Origin: Terriglobia bacterium
Lineage (GTDB): Bacteria; Acidobacteriota; Terriglobia; Acidiferrales; UBA7541
Assembly: GCA_020072765.1 (NCBI GenBank)
Contig: JAIQGD010000043.1
Span: forward strand, 1-44,463
Direction: 5' to 3'
DNA: 44,463 nt
The notes under the pieces are model-generated. The model ran no database searches. It had not been told where the DNA came from and worked only from the letters and a program-made list of their open reading frames with translations. The stretch's first letter is position 1. The number at the start of each line of letters is the position of its first letter. This document shows, in pieces, positions 27,126 to 35,284 of this stretch. A program made the position numbers and the translations under genes.

Positions 27126-27419
27126 CCCACAATTCCCTGAACAGCTTCACCGTCGCTGGATCACACGGTCGCGGCCTCGACGCTCTATGAGGCGGTCGCG
27201 CTTGGCCTGGCATCACTGCATGGCGAGAAGTGGGTCGCGGAGATTGCTCAGGGATTGAACGTGGTCAAAGTTTCGGTGACCAACGTCGCGGTCGAACACT
27301 CGGTGCGGATGCAAGACTTCCAGAAGTGGCTCGGCCGCGAGGGCGGGACGCCGAGGGAACGGGCCGACCGCAGCCGCATCCGGGAGATTCTGGGGGTGGG
27401 TGCCGCGAGTGCGACGTGA
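27126..27419 (+). pseudogene. Truncated gene fragment, C-terminal end only
   Basis: An open frame without a proper start encodes DHTVAASTLYEAVALGLASL, then KWVAEIAQGLNVVKVSV and VRMQDFQKWLGREGGTPRER, ending at TGA 27417-27419. The region is GC-rich and coding in character, and a stop sits directly upstream of the readable part, so it is the 3' end of a gene broken during island assembly. I have seen similar C-termini in acidobacterial hypothetical proteins but cannot name a function. Confidence 0.5.
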
Positions 27420-27525
27420 CTAGGTAAGCGGACATTGTAGTCCCAGTACCCACTTGCCCGGTAAGCGCGTTCATCTGAAGTTAGCCTATTCTCGGCCCGC
27501 CTTCTGAAACAGGTATAATCGCCGC

Positions 27526-27921
27526 ATGAAAGACGCCACGGTTCCTCTTACTGTGTATGAAACCCCGAATCCCGAACACAACGTCTCACCGCTTTATACG
27601 GTCTACTGCGAGCGGATGGAAGACTTCACTGACCCTGCGCGCTGCTGGATCGTAAAGGAACGATATGGTGCGTGGGATGAGAAAGAAATCGATCCGACGA
27701 AGAAGAAGTTTAAGATTGACGTGACGACCCTTAGTCCCAACGAGCCACAGCACTATTTGACGCTCGATGAGGCGCATGAGCAGGCTGAGAAGCAGATGAT
27801 GCTTCGCGTGCGAAGCGGGTTCTGCTACCTGTTCGTCCGTGACTTCTACGAGGCACCGTGGCACAAGATTTTCAAAGTTTCGCCGGATGGAAGGCGCGTC
27901 GAGATTCCTGTGAGGAAGTAG
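27526..27921 (+). CDS. Hypothetical protein, partner of the AbiTii-type gene
   Basis: A 131-residue soluble protein, no signal peptide, rich in charged and aromatic residues (CWIVKERYGAWDEKEID, FCYLFVRDFYEAPWHKIFKV). I do not recognise the family. It ends three bases before the AbiTii-type gene, so the two are cotranscribed. It could be an immunity, sensor or regulatory partner, but nothing in the sequence decides this. Confidence 0.7.
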   Translation: MKDATVPLTVYETPNPEHNVSPLYTVYCERMEDFTDPARCWIVKERYGAWDEKEIDPTKKKFKIDVTTLSPNEPQHYLTLDEAHEQAEKQMMLRVRSGFCYLFVRDFYEAPWHKIFKVSPDGRRVEIPVRK

Positions 27922-27924
27922 TCC

Positions 27925-28833
27925 ATGACGGCCCTGCTCGACGAAATCATTCAACTCGCCGAAGACGACAAAAACCCGCTGCCCAACATCCTCCGAAAGT
28001 GTCTCCGCCTCGCCAGCGATCTGAAAGATGACCAGCTGAAGAAATGGGCCAATCAGGAACTCGATGGCTATGAAGGCGCTGCAACAGGTAACGACATTCC
28101 CGCCTATCGAAGGGTTGTTGCCAACGCTTACGGTTCTTTCGCAGGACCGTTCAACGCGTGGGCTAAGAAACACATCATCATCCCAGCTGTCATGGAAGAG
28201 AAACACAGGCACTTCGCCGAAAGTGCGAATCTCGTTCAATCCGTAAGTGCCCTCAACGATCTGATTACCGCTGACATAACACCGGGTGTTCTCGTTTCCA
28301 ATTGGCCTCCAAATTTAGTCGCTTATTACTCAGAGACACTGTGGCAAGGGTGGGTTTGCCACGCCGCTTGGCAGGAAATTCCTACGCCCGTTTTGGTACA
28401 GGTGTTGGACACGGTGAGAAATATCACGTTCCGCATGGCTCTCGAAATCAAAGAAGGACTGGGAACCTCGTACACCGATCTGAATCGATTGCAGCCGGAA
28501 CAGACTGCCAAGGCGCAAAACATAATCATCAATAACCTTGGTGGAAATGTCGCCCTTGGGGATGTAGATGCCTCTGGCTCAACGACTATCATCGCCGGTG
28601 ATCGAAAATCCTTGGATGCTGCCCTTGTCAGAGCGGGAATGACCCCGAGCGATCTGAAGGAACTCACGGAAGCTATTCAGACGGACGGAAACAAGGCCGG
28701 AAGCAAAGTCTCAAAGTGGATTGGAGACAAAGCTGAGAAAATGTTGGTTGGGGGTGTGAAGATAGGGGCCAGCATCGCGCAACAGGTGTTGACCGAAATG
28801 CTGATGCAGCACTATGGCCTAAAGAAATTCTAA
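27925..28833 (+). CDS. AbiTii-type abortive-infection protein
   Basis: A 302-residue protein. The N-terminal ~110 residues match the AbiTii domain pattern: LLDEIIQLAEDDKNPLPNIL, RKCLRLASDLKDDQLKKWAN, then ELDGYEGAATGNDIPAYRRV. A middle helical domain follows (about 110-190). A short Asn/Gly-rich strand segment is next (IIINNLGGNVALGDVDASGS), and a C-terminal helical region at 230-302 has an amphipathic glycine-rich stretch (GGVKIGASIAQQVL). AbiTii proteins are associated with abortive phage infection; mechanism unknown to me. It sits with the TIR/SLATT cassette, making this part of the island a defence cluster. Confidence 0.68.
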   Translation: MTALLDEIIQLAEDDKNPLPNILRKCLRLASDLKDDQLKKWANQELDGYEGAATGNDIPAYRRVVANAYGSFAGPFNAWAKKHIIIPAVMEEKHRHFAESANLVQSVSALNDLITADITPGVLVSNWPPNLVAYYSETLWQGWVCHAAWQEIPTPVLVQVLDTVRNITFRMALEIKEGLGTSYTDLNRLQPEQTAKAQNIIINNLGGNVALGDVDASGSTTIIAGDRKSLDAALVRAGMTPSDLKELTEAIQTDGNKAGSKVSKWIGDKAEKMLVGGVKIGASIAQQVLTEMLMQHYGLKKF

Positions 28834-29111
28834 CCCATCCATCTGAACCCATACGGCATACGTATATCCTAACCTTGCACTGTGGCTAACTCCTGATAAA
28901 TCACCTCGGGTGCCGGTGGAGAGAGCGGCGTCGCGCAATGTTCGCTGCGTTCGCGCTTCGGGGCGCGGCACCCAAGGGCCCCGAACTTCACGAATGGTGC
29001 TGAATAAATTGTGCCGGCAAGTACGCCGAGTTCGGCGCGACGTGAACGGGCCGAGCCTCCGGCCAAGCCAGTGGCATCCCCGGCGTAAGGATAATCGTAT
29101 GCCGGCTGGTG

Positions 29112-30428
29112 TTAATGCTTCTCTTTGAAAAGTGACAGGTCCACGGCGGCAGCCATGGCCTTATAGCCGTCGTCGTTGGGATGCAGATGATCGCGAATGT
29201 TGAATGCGGGACGCATCTGCTTTGGATTCGCGGGATCCTGCACGGCCACATCGAAGTCGATAACGGCGTCGTAGGCGTGGCTCGTGCGAATCCAATTGTT
29301 GACGGCCTCGCGCATCTGTTCGCCTTGATCGGTTGCGTAGGACGCGCCGACATACGGTGTCAAAGTCGCGCCGATCACTTTGATTCCGTGCAGGTGGGCG
29401 CGCGCGATGATTTGCTTGTGCGCTGCGATCAGGTCGTCCGCGGTGACAGCGTCCGGCGGTTGCGCGCCAGGGCGTCCGCCGATCCCGATGTCATTGATTC
29501 CTTCGAGCACGATCAGCCATTTGGCTCCGGGCTGGCTCAGAACGTCGCGATCGAAGCGCGCCAGCGCGGAGACTCCCGCGCCGTCATTGAGCAGGCGATT
29601 GCCGGAAATGCCTTCGTTGACGATGGCCAGGTTCGCGGTGGTCTTGTTCGCGGCCAGACGCTCGGCCAATTGGCTCGGCCAACTGCGATTTGTGTCTGGC
29701 GTGGACGTCGCGCCATCGGTGATGGAATCTCCAAACGCAACGATTAGCCCAGCGCTCTGCGGCGCCTCCACATCCACGGCGGAAATCCAATACCAGAGCT
29801 GCACGCTCTTCGGGCCGGCAATCGACGCGGCGCCCGTGAAGTCGCCCGCCTCCGAGATGTACGTCGTATGCAGGCCCGTCAGATGGATCGTCGGCGAGGT
29901 CGCCTCGCCCGGAATGTACAAGCTGATGACCAGATCGCACAGCTGGGGCACGGTCAAATCGACAGGGTCGCTGAGCACTTCCGCGGCGGGCGGGATCGTG
30001 AACGATGACTTTCCACTGAACGTAAGCGGACGATCGGAACCGGGGACGATTGTGGAGTCTTTGTCATGCAGCGCGACGTGCGCCGCGCCCACTTGTAGCG
30101 CACTCGTGCCGAAAGCATTTGAAAGCTGCACTCGCACGCGGCGGCCGCCGATGCTCGTGTGCACGATCATGCGCACGGTCTGATTCTGAATGGTCGGCGG
30201 CGGGGGAAACATTGGCGGCGGAGGCGGATTGCCTTGTGTGTGGTCCCCGCCAGACGATGGTGGAGGCGCCGGGAGCCGCGGAAATACGAATCGTGGAGTT
30301 TGCGGCGATGCCGCCCACGTGGCTACCCAGTGATCCTGGGCGTTTGCACCCTGGACCGTGCACGTAATCCCTGATCCCAGAAAGCACGCGAGAACCGCTA
30401 ATCTGCAGCTGGTCTGTGCGATCGCCAT
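29112..30428 (-). CDS. Secreted SGNH/GDSL-family hydrolase
   Basis: A 438-residue protein with a signal peptide (LAVLACFLGSGITCTVQGANA). Block I is IVAFGDSITDGATSTPD with the catalytic Ser. Block II Gly is in NEGISGNRLL, block III is LEGINDIG with the Asn, and the C-terminal Asp/His pair is in IRDHLHPNDDGYKAMAAAVD. A proline-rich insert lies near 65-80. An N-terminal beta-sandwich of about 200 residues precedes the hydrolase domain, as in acidobacterial carbohydrate-esterase-like SGNH proteins. Substrate is probably an acylated polysaccharide. It lies between the defence genes and attR, in the opposite orientation. Confidence 0.88.
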   Translation of the reverse strand: MAIAQTSCRLAVLACFLGSGITCTVQGANAQDHWVATWAASPQTPRFVFPRLPAPPPSSGGDHTQGNPPPPPMFPPPPTIQNQTVRMIVHTSIGGRRVRVQLSNAFGTSALQVGAAHVALHDKDSTIVPGSDRPLTFSGKSSFTIPPAAEVLSDPVDLTVPQLCDLVISLYIPGEATSPTIHLTGLHTTYISEAGDFTGAASIAGPKSVQLWYWISAVDVEAPQSAGLIVAFGDSITDGATSTPDTNRSWPSQLAERLAANKTTANLAIVNEGISGNRLLNDGAGVSALARFDRDVLSQPGAKWLIVLEGINDIGIGGRPGAQPPDAVTADDLIAAHKQIIARAHLHGIKVIGATLTPYVGASYATDQGEQMREAVNNWIRTSHAYDAVIDFDVAVQDPANPKQMRPAFNIRDHLHPNDDGYKAMAAAVDLSLFKEKH

Positions 30429-30533
30429 GTTTTACTCCATTGCGTGGAATAAGCACGTGAATTCTCGGTCAGAACACAACCTTTGTAAAGTCTAACGAGG
30501 TCTCATTGGGTATCATTGCGCGGGTCGTCCTCT

Positions 30534-30558
30534 TGGGCGCGCCATTTTCCCCAATAAA
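30534..30558 (+). repeat. Attachment-site repeat, right end of island (attR)
   Basis: It repeats the tRNA-Arg 3' end (GGGCGCGCCATTTTCCC, then an extra C and AATAAAA). The preceding CCTCT also resembles the tRNA T-stem sequence CCTCTCC, so the original tRNA end may extend a few bases further left. Confidence 0.72.
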
Positions 30559-30611
30559 AGAGTAATTTGCAAAATTAACCGCTGGCTTCGTGTAACTGGA
30601 TTATCCCCGGT

Positions 30612-30965
30612 TTACAACGTGTGCAAATAGGCGAGCAGGTCGCTGAGCTGCTGCTCGCTCAGGGCATCGCCCAGGGGAGGCATCATGCCGCGGCCGCCCA
30701 CGATGCTCTGTCGGACGAAGCGGTCGTTGGCCGGCAATCCGCTGGGCAAAAACTGTTTCCCGAACAGCCGCTTCAGCCCCGGCCCCTTCAGCCCCGACGA
30801 GGAGTAGGCCTTGTGGCAGGCGGCGCAATAGCTTTGGTAAACGCGCCGCCCGCTCGCCTGCTGGGCATTCAAGCCCAGTTCCGCGTCGGTTTTTTCAGGC
30901 GCCTCGCCACACCCGGCCAGCACGGCCAGGAGAAGCGCGCCCGCGATGATCGGTCCCGTTCGCAT
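30612..30965 (-). CDS. Lipoprotein c-type cytochrome
   Basis: A 117-residue protein. A lipoprotein signal LLLAVLAGC ends at Cys19. The haem motif is CAACH (Cys47, Cys50, His51), and a distal Met is available in GRGMMPPLGD near residue 95. Length and layout fit a class-I cytochrome c anchored by lipid on the outer face of the inner membrane or outer membrane. ATG 30965 puts the signal at the N-terminus; the open frame continues to 31016. It probably carries electrons in a respiratory chain; no oxidase or dehydrogenase partner is adjacent. Confidence 0.88.
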   Translation of the reverse strand: MRTGPIIAGALLLAVLAGCGEAPEKTDAELGLNAQQASGRRVYQSYCAACHKAYSSSGLKGPGLKRLFGKQFLPSGLPANDRFVRQSIVGGRGMMPPLGDALSEQQLSDLLAYLHTL

Positions 30966-31157
30966 GAAACGCGTATCATACTCCGGAACGCGTTCGGCAT
31001 TCACGCCGAAGCGCATCCCCCGGACTCACGCCGAATCGGTCCCTGGCCGTACCCAACACGCGCGCGTCGGACGCATCCCCGCCTGCCGTAAGCCATCTCC
31101 GCCGGCCCATTCGAGTCCGCCACCTTGCGGCAGGCGTGCGTTCTGTCACTCGCGGCC

Positions 31158-31171
31158 GTGACCCTCATCAC
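31158..31171 (+). promoter_or_regulatory. GTGA-N6-TCAC palindrome upstream of nitroreductase
   Basis: GTGACCCTCATCAC is a perfect inverted repeat of CRP/FNR type, about 50 bases before the nitroreductase start. A weak GATAGC -10-like element follows at 31192-31197. Confidence 0.5.
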
Positions 31172-31218
31172 CGCGTCGGATCTGCGCCCGCGATAGCCTG
31201 CTCCAGCAGGAGCGTGTC

Positions 31219-31779
31219 ATGGAACTGCTGGAGGCCATCGAGAAGCGGCGAGCCGTACGCGAGTTCACCGACGCCCCCGTCGAGCGCGCGAGCGTCGAAC
31301 GCCTCATCCACGCAGCCGTCCTGGCGCCCAGCGCCATGAATCTGCAGCCGTGGGCGTTTGCGGTGCTGTTGGATCGCCAGCGCATCGAGGATCTCGGAGA
31401 CCGCGCTAAGAGCCATTTGCTGGCGAATTTCCCGCGGACCGGCCCGGTCGCCTCGCTCCGCAAAACGGTCGAAGATCCCCATTACGTGTTGTTCCATCGC
31501 GCCCCGGCCCTCGTGCTGGTCCTGGCCACTTCCTCGGAAGCCCAGGCCGACGAAGACTGCTGCCTCGCGGCGCAGAACCTGATGTTCGCCGCGCGCGGGG
31601 AGGGAATTGGCGCATGTTGGATTGGGCTTGCGCGTCCGTGGGCCAACTTGTCTTCGACCAAGGTGGAGCTGGGACTGCCGGAACACTACGCCGTCGTTGC
31701 TCCGATCGTCCTGGGACATCCGAAGGCCTGGCCCGCCTCGCACGGCCGGAATGCTCCGGAAATTCATTGGTTGAAATGA
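31219..31779 (+). CDS. Nitroreductase-family flavoprotein
   Basis: A 186-residue FMN-dependent oxidoreductase. It opens with MELLEAIEKRRAVREFTDAP, the phosphate-binding Arg/Ser/x/Arg signature of the family. VLAPSAMNLQPWAFAVL is the FMN-contact loop. The C-terminal GIGACWIGLARP and VAPIVLGHPKA complete the fold. Substrate not predictable. It is preceded by a CRP/FNR-like palindrome, as are the CBS genes downstream, suggesting a shared low-oxygen or redox-stress response. Confidence 0.88.
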   Translation: MELLEAIEKRRAVREFTDAPVERASVERLIHAAVLAPSAMNLQPWAFAVLLDRQRIEDLGDRAKSHLLANFPRTGPVASLRKTVEDPHYVLFHRAPALVLVLATSSEAQADEDCCLAAQNLMFAARGEGIGACWIGLARPWANLSSTKVELGLPEHYAVVAPIVLGHPKAWPASHGRNAPEIHWLK

Positions 31780-31855
31780 CCGGCGAGCAGGATTTCACCG
31801 GCCCTGCCTCTGTTTGTCGATTTGTTGGTATCGCGAGCGGGGCCGGCGGAGCACG

Positions 31856-31869
31856 GTGACCTGCATCAC
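31856..31869 (+). promoter_or_regulatory. GTGA-N6-TCAC palindrome upstream of first CBS gene
   Basis: GTGACCTGCATCAC, centred 85 bases before ATG 31948. It shares arms and flanks (CTGCAG/CTGCGC after the palindrome) with the site at 32863. No good -10 lies at the class-II distance. Confidence 0.5.
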
Positions 31870-31947
31870 TGCAGCGCCTGCTCCGATGTGGGACGGTTAC
31901 GGCGGTGACGTTGGCCGCGCGATGCGAATCAAGGAAGGAGTACCGCC

Positions 31948-32406
31948 ATGTTGGTCAAAGAAGCTATGTCGAAAGAGATTTTCTTTTGTGTTCCGTCGGA
32001 TACGGCACAGAGCGCCGCGAGAACCATGAGGCTGCGCGGCGTCGGAGCGCTGCCGGTCGTCTCGGATTCCGCCACGAAAAGGCTGGAGGGCATCGTGACC
32101 GACCGGGATCTATGCTGCAGCGTCGTCGCCGACGCGATGCTCGCCGAAACCACCAGGGTTGCCGACGTGATGACCCCCAATCCCATCATCTGCGCGCCGG
32201 AAAATACGCTCGAGGATTGCGAGAAGTTGATGGAGAAGTGGCACATCCGAAGGCTCCCGGTCGTGGATACGCTGGGACGGTGCGTGGGAATGATTGCCCA
32301 GGCGGACATTGCGCTGCACGCGCCCGCCGCCAAGGTTGCCAAGATGCTGGCGGAAATATCCCGGCCCATGGCCACCGTGAGTCAAGTGCCGGCCGCCCGG
32401 GCCTAG
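31948..32406 (+). CDS. CBS-domain pair protein 1
   Basis: A 152-residue protein made only of two CBS motifs: MLVKEAMSKEIFFCVPSDTA with LPVVSDSATKRLEGIVTDRD for the first, and VADVMTPNPIICAPENTLED with LPVVDTLGRCVGMIAQADIA for the second. Such pairs bind adenine nucleotides and often act in hypoxia or stress responses. AAGGAG lies upstream of the ATG. A palindromic CRP/FNR-like site precedes it. Confidence 0.88.
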   Translation: MLVKEAMSKEIFFCVPSDTAQSAARTMRLRGVGALPVVSDSATKRLEGIVTDRDLCCSVVADAMLAETTRVADVMTPNPIICAPENTLEDCEKLMEKWHIRRLPVVDTLGRCVGMIAQADIALHAPAAKVAKMLAEISRPMATVSQVPAARA

Positions 32407-32530
32407 TTCGCAGCCCTTTCAATCGCGGGCTCCGGATTTCAGTCCCGCCGGAGCTCAAAGTGTTTTGCTGTGCCGCTGGCCCTTGCTGTGGTGCTGGTCC
32501 GGCTTGCATTCAATTTGGGGGAGGTGTTGT

Positions 32531-32818
32531 ATGGCGACGTATGTAATCTTGAGCCGGTTCTCACCGGATGCGTTTCGAGATCCTCGAGAGTTTAAGAAAT
32601 TGGCCAAAACCGTGTCGGCCAAGATCAAAAGCGATTGCCCCGACCTCGCCTGGAAACACAGCTTTGCCACCCTCGGGCGATTTGATGTCGTCGATGTCGT
32701 GGAGACGGATGACCCCAAGCAAATCGAGAGAGCCGCGATGATTATCCGCGCCTACGGTCATTCGACGACGGAGACGCTCGCGGGGACCCCGTGGAAGGAT
32801 TTTCTGGCCAGGCTGTAG
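32531..32818 (+). CDS. GYD-domain small protein
   Basis: A 95-residue protein beginning MATYVILSRFSPDAFRDPRE, with FATLGRFDVVDVVETDDPKQ and a C-terminal ETLAGTPWKDFLARL. The pattern and length match GYD-domain proteins, ferredoxin-like small proteins of unknown role. GGGGGAGG precedes ATG 32531. It lies between the two CBS-pair genes and may share their regulation. Confidence 0.78.
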   Translation: MATYVILSRFSPDAFRDPREFKKLAKTVSAKIKSDCPDLAWKHSFATLGRFDVVDVVETDDPKQIERAAMIIRAYGHSTTETLAGTPWKDFLARL

Positions 32819-32862
32819 TCCGCCGTCGAATCGCATCGCCCACCGTGACATGTTCGCAGGAC

Positions 32863-32904
32863 GTGACCGGCGTCACTGCGCTGTCTGCGACAGAGCTCTA
32901 CATT
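32863..32904 (+). promoter_or_regulatory. GTGA-N6-TCAC operator with class-II spaced promoter for second CBS gene
   Basis: The palindrome GTGACCGGCGTCAC (32863-32876) is followed by TACATT at 32899-32904. The predicted start, 32911, places the palindrome centre at -41.5, the hallmark position of CRP/FNR-activated class-II promoters. No -35 hexamer is needed in that arrangement. Confidence 0.62.
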
Positions 32905-32988
32905 TGCAACGGACTTCGATCGCCCCTTTCCCGCCCCGGTAGCGAAAGCCGGCGACCTGCTCAAACACTTCAGAAAGGAGCCAGGAAA

Positions 32989-33435
32989 ATGACCGAAAAA
33001 TCGACAGCTGTACAACGCGCGCCCAGCAAAACCTCCCTGACCGCCCAGGACGTCATGCAGAGACCTGTCATCGCCGCGACTCCCCGTGCTTCCTTGCGGG
33101 ACGTCGCCAGCCAGTTGGTGGCCAATGAATTCACGGGAATGCCCGTGGTCGCGCCCGATGGCCGCGTGGTGGGTGTCATCACCGAATCGGATATCGTTCA
33201 CGCGGTCCTGCAAGGCAAGCGGCTCGAGAACCTCTCCGCTTCCGACGTCATGACCGGCCCTCCCATCGCGGTGAAAGTGGATGCTCCGCTGGAGGAGGTG
33301 ATGAAGCATCTGGACGAGAATCGCATCGTCCGTGTCCCCGTGACCAACGACGACGCCCTGGTCGGCATCATTTCCCGCCGGGATGTGATCCGCGCCATTC
33401 TCGAACCCGAGTTCATCGTCTGTGGCGGCCTGTAG
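32989..33435 (+). CDS. CBS-domain pair protein 2
   Basis: A 148-residue protein of two CBS motifs: LTAQDVMQRPVIAATPRASL with MPVVAPDGRVVGVITESDIV, then LSASDVMTGPPIAVKVDAPL with VPVTNDDALVGIISRRDVIR. A disordered N-terminal extension of ~17 residues distinguishes it from CBS protein 1. GAAAGGAG precedes ATG 32989. Its promoter carries the best positioned CRP/FNR-like site in the window. Confidence 0.9.
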   Translation: MTEKSTAVQRAPSKTSLTAQDVMQRPVIAATPRASLRDVASQLVANEFTGMPVVAPDGRVVGVITESDIVHAVLQGKRLENLSASDVMTGPPIAVKVDAPLEEVMKHLDENRIVRVPVTNDDALVGIISRRDVIRAILEPEFIVCGGL

Positions 33436-33928
33436 TCTGCCATCCGAACCAGCGTGCAGTTTGGTCAACTGTAATCTCTTCACACGTACTGTGCCTCGGA
33501 CGAGTCTCCGGCGGCGTCAAAGCTGAGACTCTTGCAACAGAGTCCTTCTCTGGCCGAGACCGTTACCCTTGGAGTGCGGCGGCTTGCCGCCGCTTATGCG
33601 GCTGCTCACGTGCTTCAACTTCGGATTTCAGATGGCGTGATGATGCCTGGGTTGGGCCGTGCGCCGCTAACGGCCTGTTGAAGAATGGACAACTGTCATC
33701 TCCGGTTTCGGGAGTCCGATGGACTCCACCGGGGTCCTGAAATCGGACCCGAACCCGGCCGCGCTTTTTGCGGACGGTGGTGCGCGGTGTTTGCGTCCCG
33801 GACGGTGTTGCGGGAAGGGATCTGCTGTCTTCTTGGGTTCTGGCAAAAATGCCAGCGGTTGGCTCGAAATAACACGGAAGACAGCTTTTTCAACAAACTG
33901 CCAGGCGTCCGAAGGAATGGAGATCTCC
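33436..33928. other. Intergenic stretch with long imperfect hairpin and repeat copy
   Basis: About 490 bases between convergent genes. GGAGTCC-GAT-GGACTCC (33711-33727) sits inside a longer imperfect palindrome (roughly 33699-33748), directly followed by the dispersed repeat at 33748. No gene recognised. Confidence 0.5.
33748..33826. repeat. Dispersed intergenic repeat, copy A
   Basis: From CCCGAACCCGGCCGCGCT to GCGGGAAGGGATCTGCT, about 79 bases, roughly 90% identical to 35330-35407. Both copies are intergenic and flank the hypothetical/SagB gene pair. Confidence 0.75.
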
Positions 33929-34426
33929 CTACGCCTCGCGCACCGTGCTCCTCTCGATCACGCGGTCACGAAGTACGGTGTCAGAAATGTAGGAGACATC
34001 GTCGAAGCTCTTGTATTCGACGTGGATACTTTTCTCTCCTGTGCCCACTTCCACGGGGATCTTCATCACGAATTCACAGGCGGGAGCCAAGTAGGCGCAT
34101 TTTCCGTGCACGCTTTCGTGCACGCGCTGATAATTCCAATGAAGGTCCAGCGCCGGGCCATTTCCGATATTGATCAACCGCACGAAGTCTCCATAAACCT
34201 CCGCGGGGATATCTCCCGTGACCGGTGCGGCTGAGTCCACAGGAAGCGTCGTCGTACTAGCCACCACGACGACAGGCTTCAGCAGTCCTTCGGCCTGCCT
34301 GAACGCGGCCTTGGCTTGGTCGCGCGCCGTCGACAGGTAACTCCAGAAGTACCACACGTTGATAGCGCCAACGATGGCCACTACCCAGAGTCCGATTGCT
34401 TGGACCATTTGCCAGTTCGCTTCCAT
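33929..34426 (-). CDS. Hypothetical single-pass membrane protein
   Basis: About 165 residues from ATG 34426, which has GAAGGA upstream (the frame extends to 34480). One membrane helix lies at about 5-25 (VQAIGLWVVAIVGAINVWYF). A predicted coiled segment (TARDQAKAAFRQAEGLLKPV) follows. A beta-rich domain has FVRLINIGNGPALDLHWNYQ, a sequence type seen in many uncharacterised membrane proteins. No enzymatic motif seen. Confidence 0.7.
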   Translation of the reverse strand: MEANWQMVQAIGLWVVAIVGAINVWYFWSYLSTARDQAKAAFRQAEGLLKPVVVVASTTTLPVDSAAPVTGDIPAEVYGDFVRLINIGNGPALDLHWNYQRVHESVHGKCAYLAPACEFVMKIPVEVGTGEKSIHVEYKSFDDVSYISDTVLRDRVIERSTVREA

Positions 34427-34684
34427 TTCAGCGTCCTTCTCGACGGGTGGAGGGAACCAGGGCCTTGTCCCGGAGTGCAAGCGCCGCCCGAGGCAGCCGT
34501 GATGTGTCGGCGGCTCGTAAATCTTCTATTCCAAGTGCCACTCCAACGCTGTGAGGTCCGTCACGCTCGTAAGTGACACGAGTCATATTAGGAAGGCCCC
34601 CACTTCGGCTATTTCTCAGCTGGACCGGGATTCGAGGCATCAGCGCATCGAACGGGCCTCGAGCCTCGATCCCGGAGCGAACAC

Positions 34685-35284
34685 ATGCGAACATTGCAAG
34701 CCTCGAACATCGTCCTTCCCCCGCCCACGCGCGCCGGCAACGTGTCACTAGAGGAATGTCTTTCTCGCCGGCGATCCGTGCGGCAATTCTCGAAGCGAAT
34801 GGTCACCGAAGAACAGATCTCACAGCTTCTGTGGGCGGCTCAGGGCCTCACCAGCCCGGAGGGACTTCGATCGGCGCCGTCGGCGGGGGCGTTGTATGGC
34901 CTCGAAATCTACGTGGCGACCGCCGCGGGCGTTTATCGTTATGTTCCAGAAGTTCACCAGTTGGAAGCACACTCCACGCAGGATCTCAGGACTTCGTTGT
35001 ACCGGGCAGCCTGGGAGCAGGAACCGGTTCTGGCTGCTTCTGTCGTCTTTGTGATCGCGGGGAGTTACAGGCGGCTAGCCGCAAAATACGGTGAAGCTCG
35101 AAGTCCCCGCTACGTCCATCTGGAGGCTGGACACGCGGCCCAGAACTTGCTCCTCCAGGCGGTGGCTCTTGGCCTGGGATGTGTGCCAGTGGGCGCATTT
35201 GATGACCTTAAAGTTCAAGAGGCGATTTCACTGCCGGCCGATCAATTGCCGCTGTATCTAATTCCTGTTGGCGCAATGAACTAG
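34685..35284 (+). CDS. SagB/ThcOx-type nitroreductase-family oxidoreductase
   Basis: A 199-residue FMN-dependent protein. SLEECLSRRRSVRQFSKRMV is the FMN-phosphate signature, APSAGALYGLEIYV the SagB-type loop, and HLEAGHAAQNLLLQAVALGL plus GCVPVGAF the C-terminal elements. SagB-type enzymes oxidise azoline rings in peptide natural products, but stand-alone copies such as this have unknown substrates; no precursor peptide or cyclodehydratase gene is nearby. A weaker relative of the GTGA-N6-TCAC site (GTGACACGAGTCAT) lies at 34573-34586. Confidence 0.85.
   Translation: MRTLQASNIVLPPPTRAGNVSLEECLSRRRSVRQFSKRMVTEEQISQLLWAAQGLTSPEGLRSAPSAGALYGLEIYVATAAGVYRYVPEVHQLEAHSTQDLRTSLYRAAWEQEPVLAASVVFVIAGSYRRLAAKYGEARSPRYVHLEAGHAAQNLLLQAVALGLGCVPVGAFDDLKVQEAISLPADQLPLYLIPVGAMN

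Larger units (their letters stand above)
24569..30558. mobile_element. Genomic island inserted at tRNA-Arg, about 6 kb
   Basis: The segment is bounded by the tRNA 3' end and its copy at 30534-30558. It carries anti-phage-type genes (TIR-like, SLATT, TIR-like, AbiTii-type), a truncated gene, a hypothetical protein and an SGNH hydrolase. The 24.9-27.1 kb part is clearly AT-richer and uses AT-ending codons more than the flanking gltBD or ispH genes. No integrase is visible inside, so the element has probably lost its mobility functions. Confidence 0.7.

Noticed and set aside
28869-29111. Short minus-strand open frame between AbiTii and the SGNH hydrolase
   Set aside because: No ribosome-binding site, low-complexity Arg/Ser-rich translation and no family resemblance.
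31885-31903. Class-II promoter for the first CBS gene downstream of the palindrome at 31856
   Set aside because: The -10-like candidates give centres of about -34 or -47, not -41.5, so only the operator was kept.
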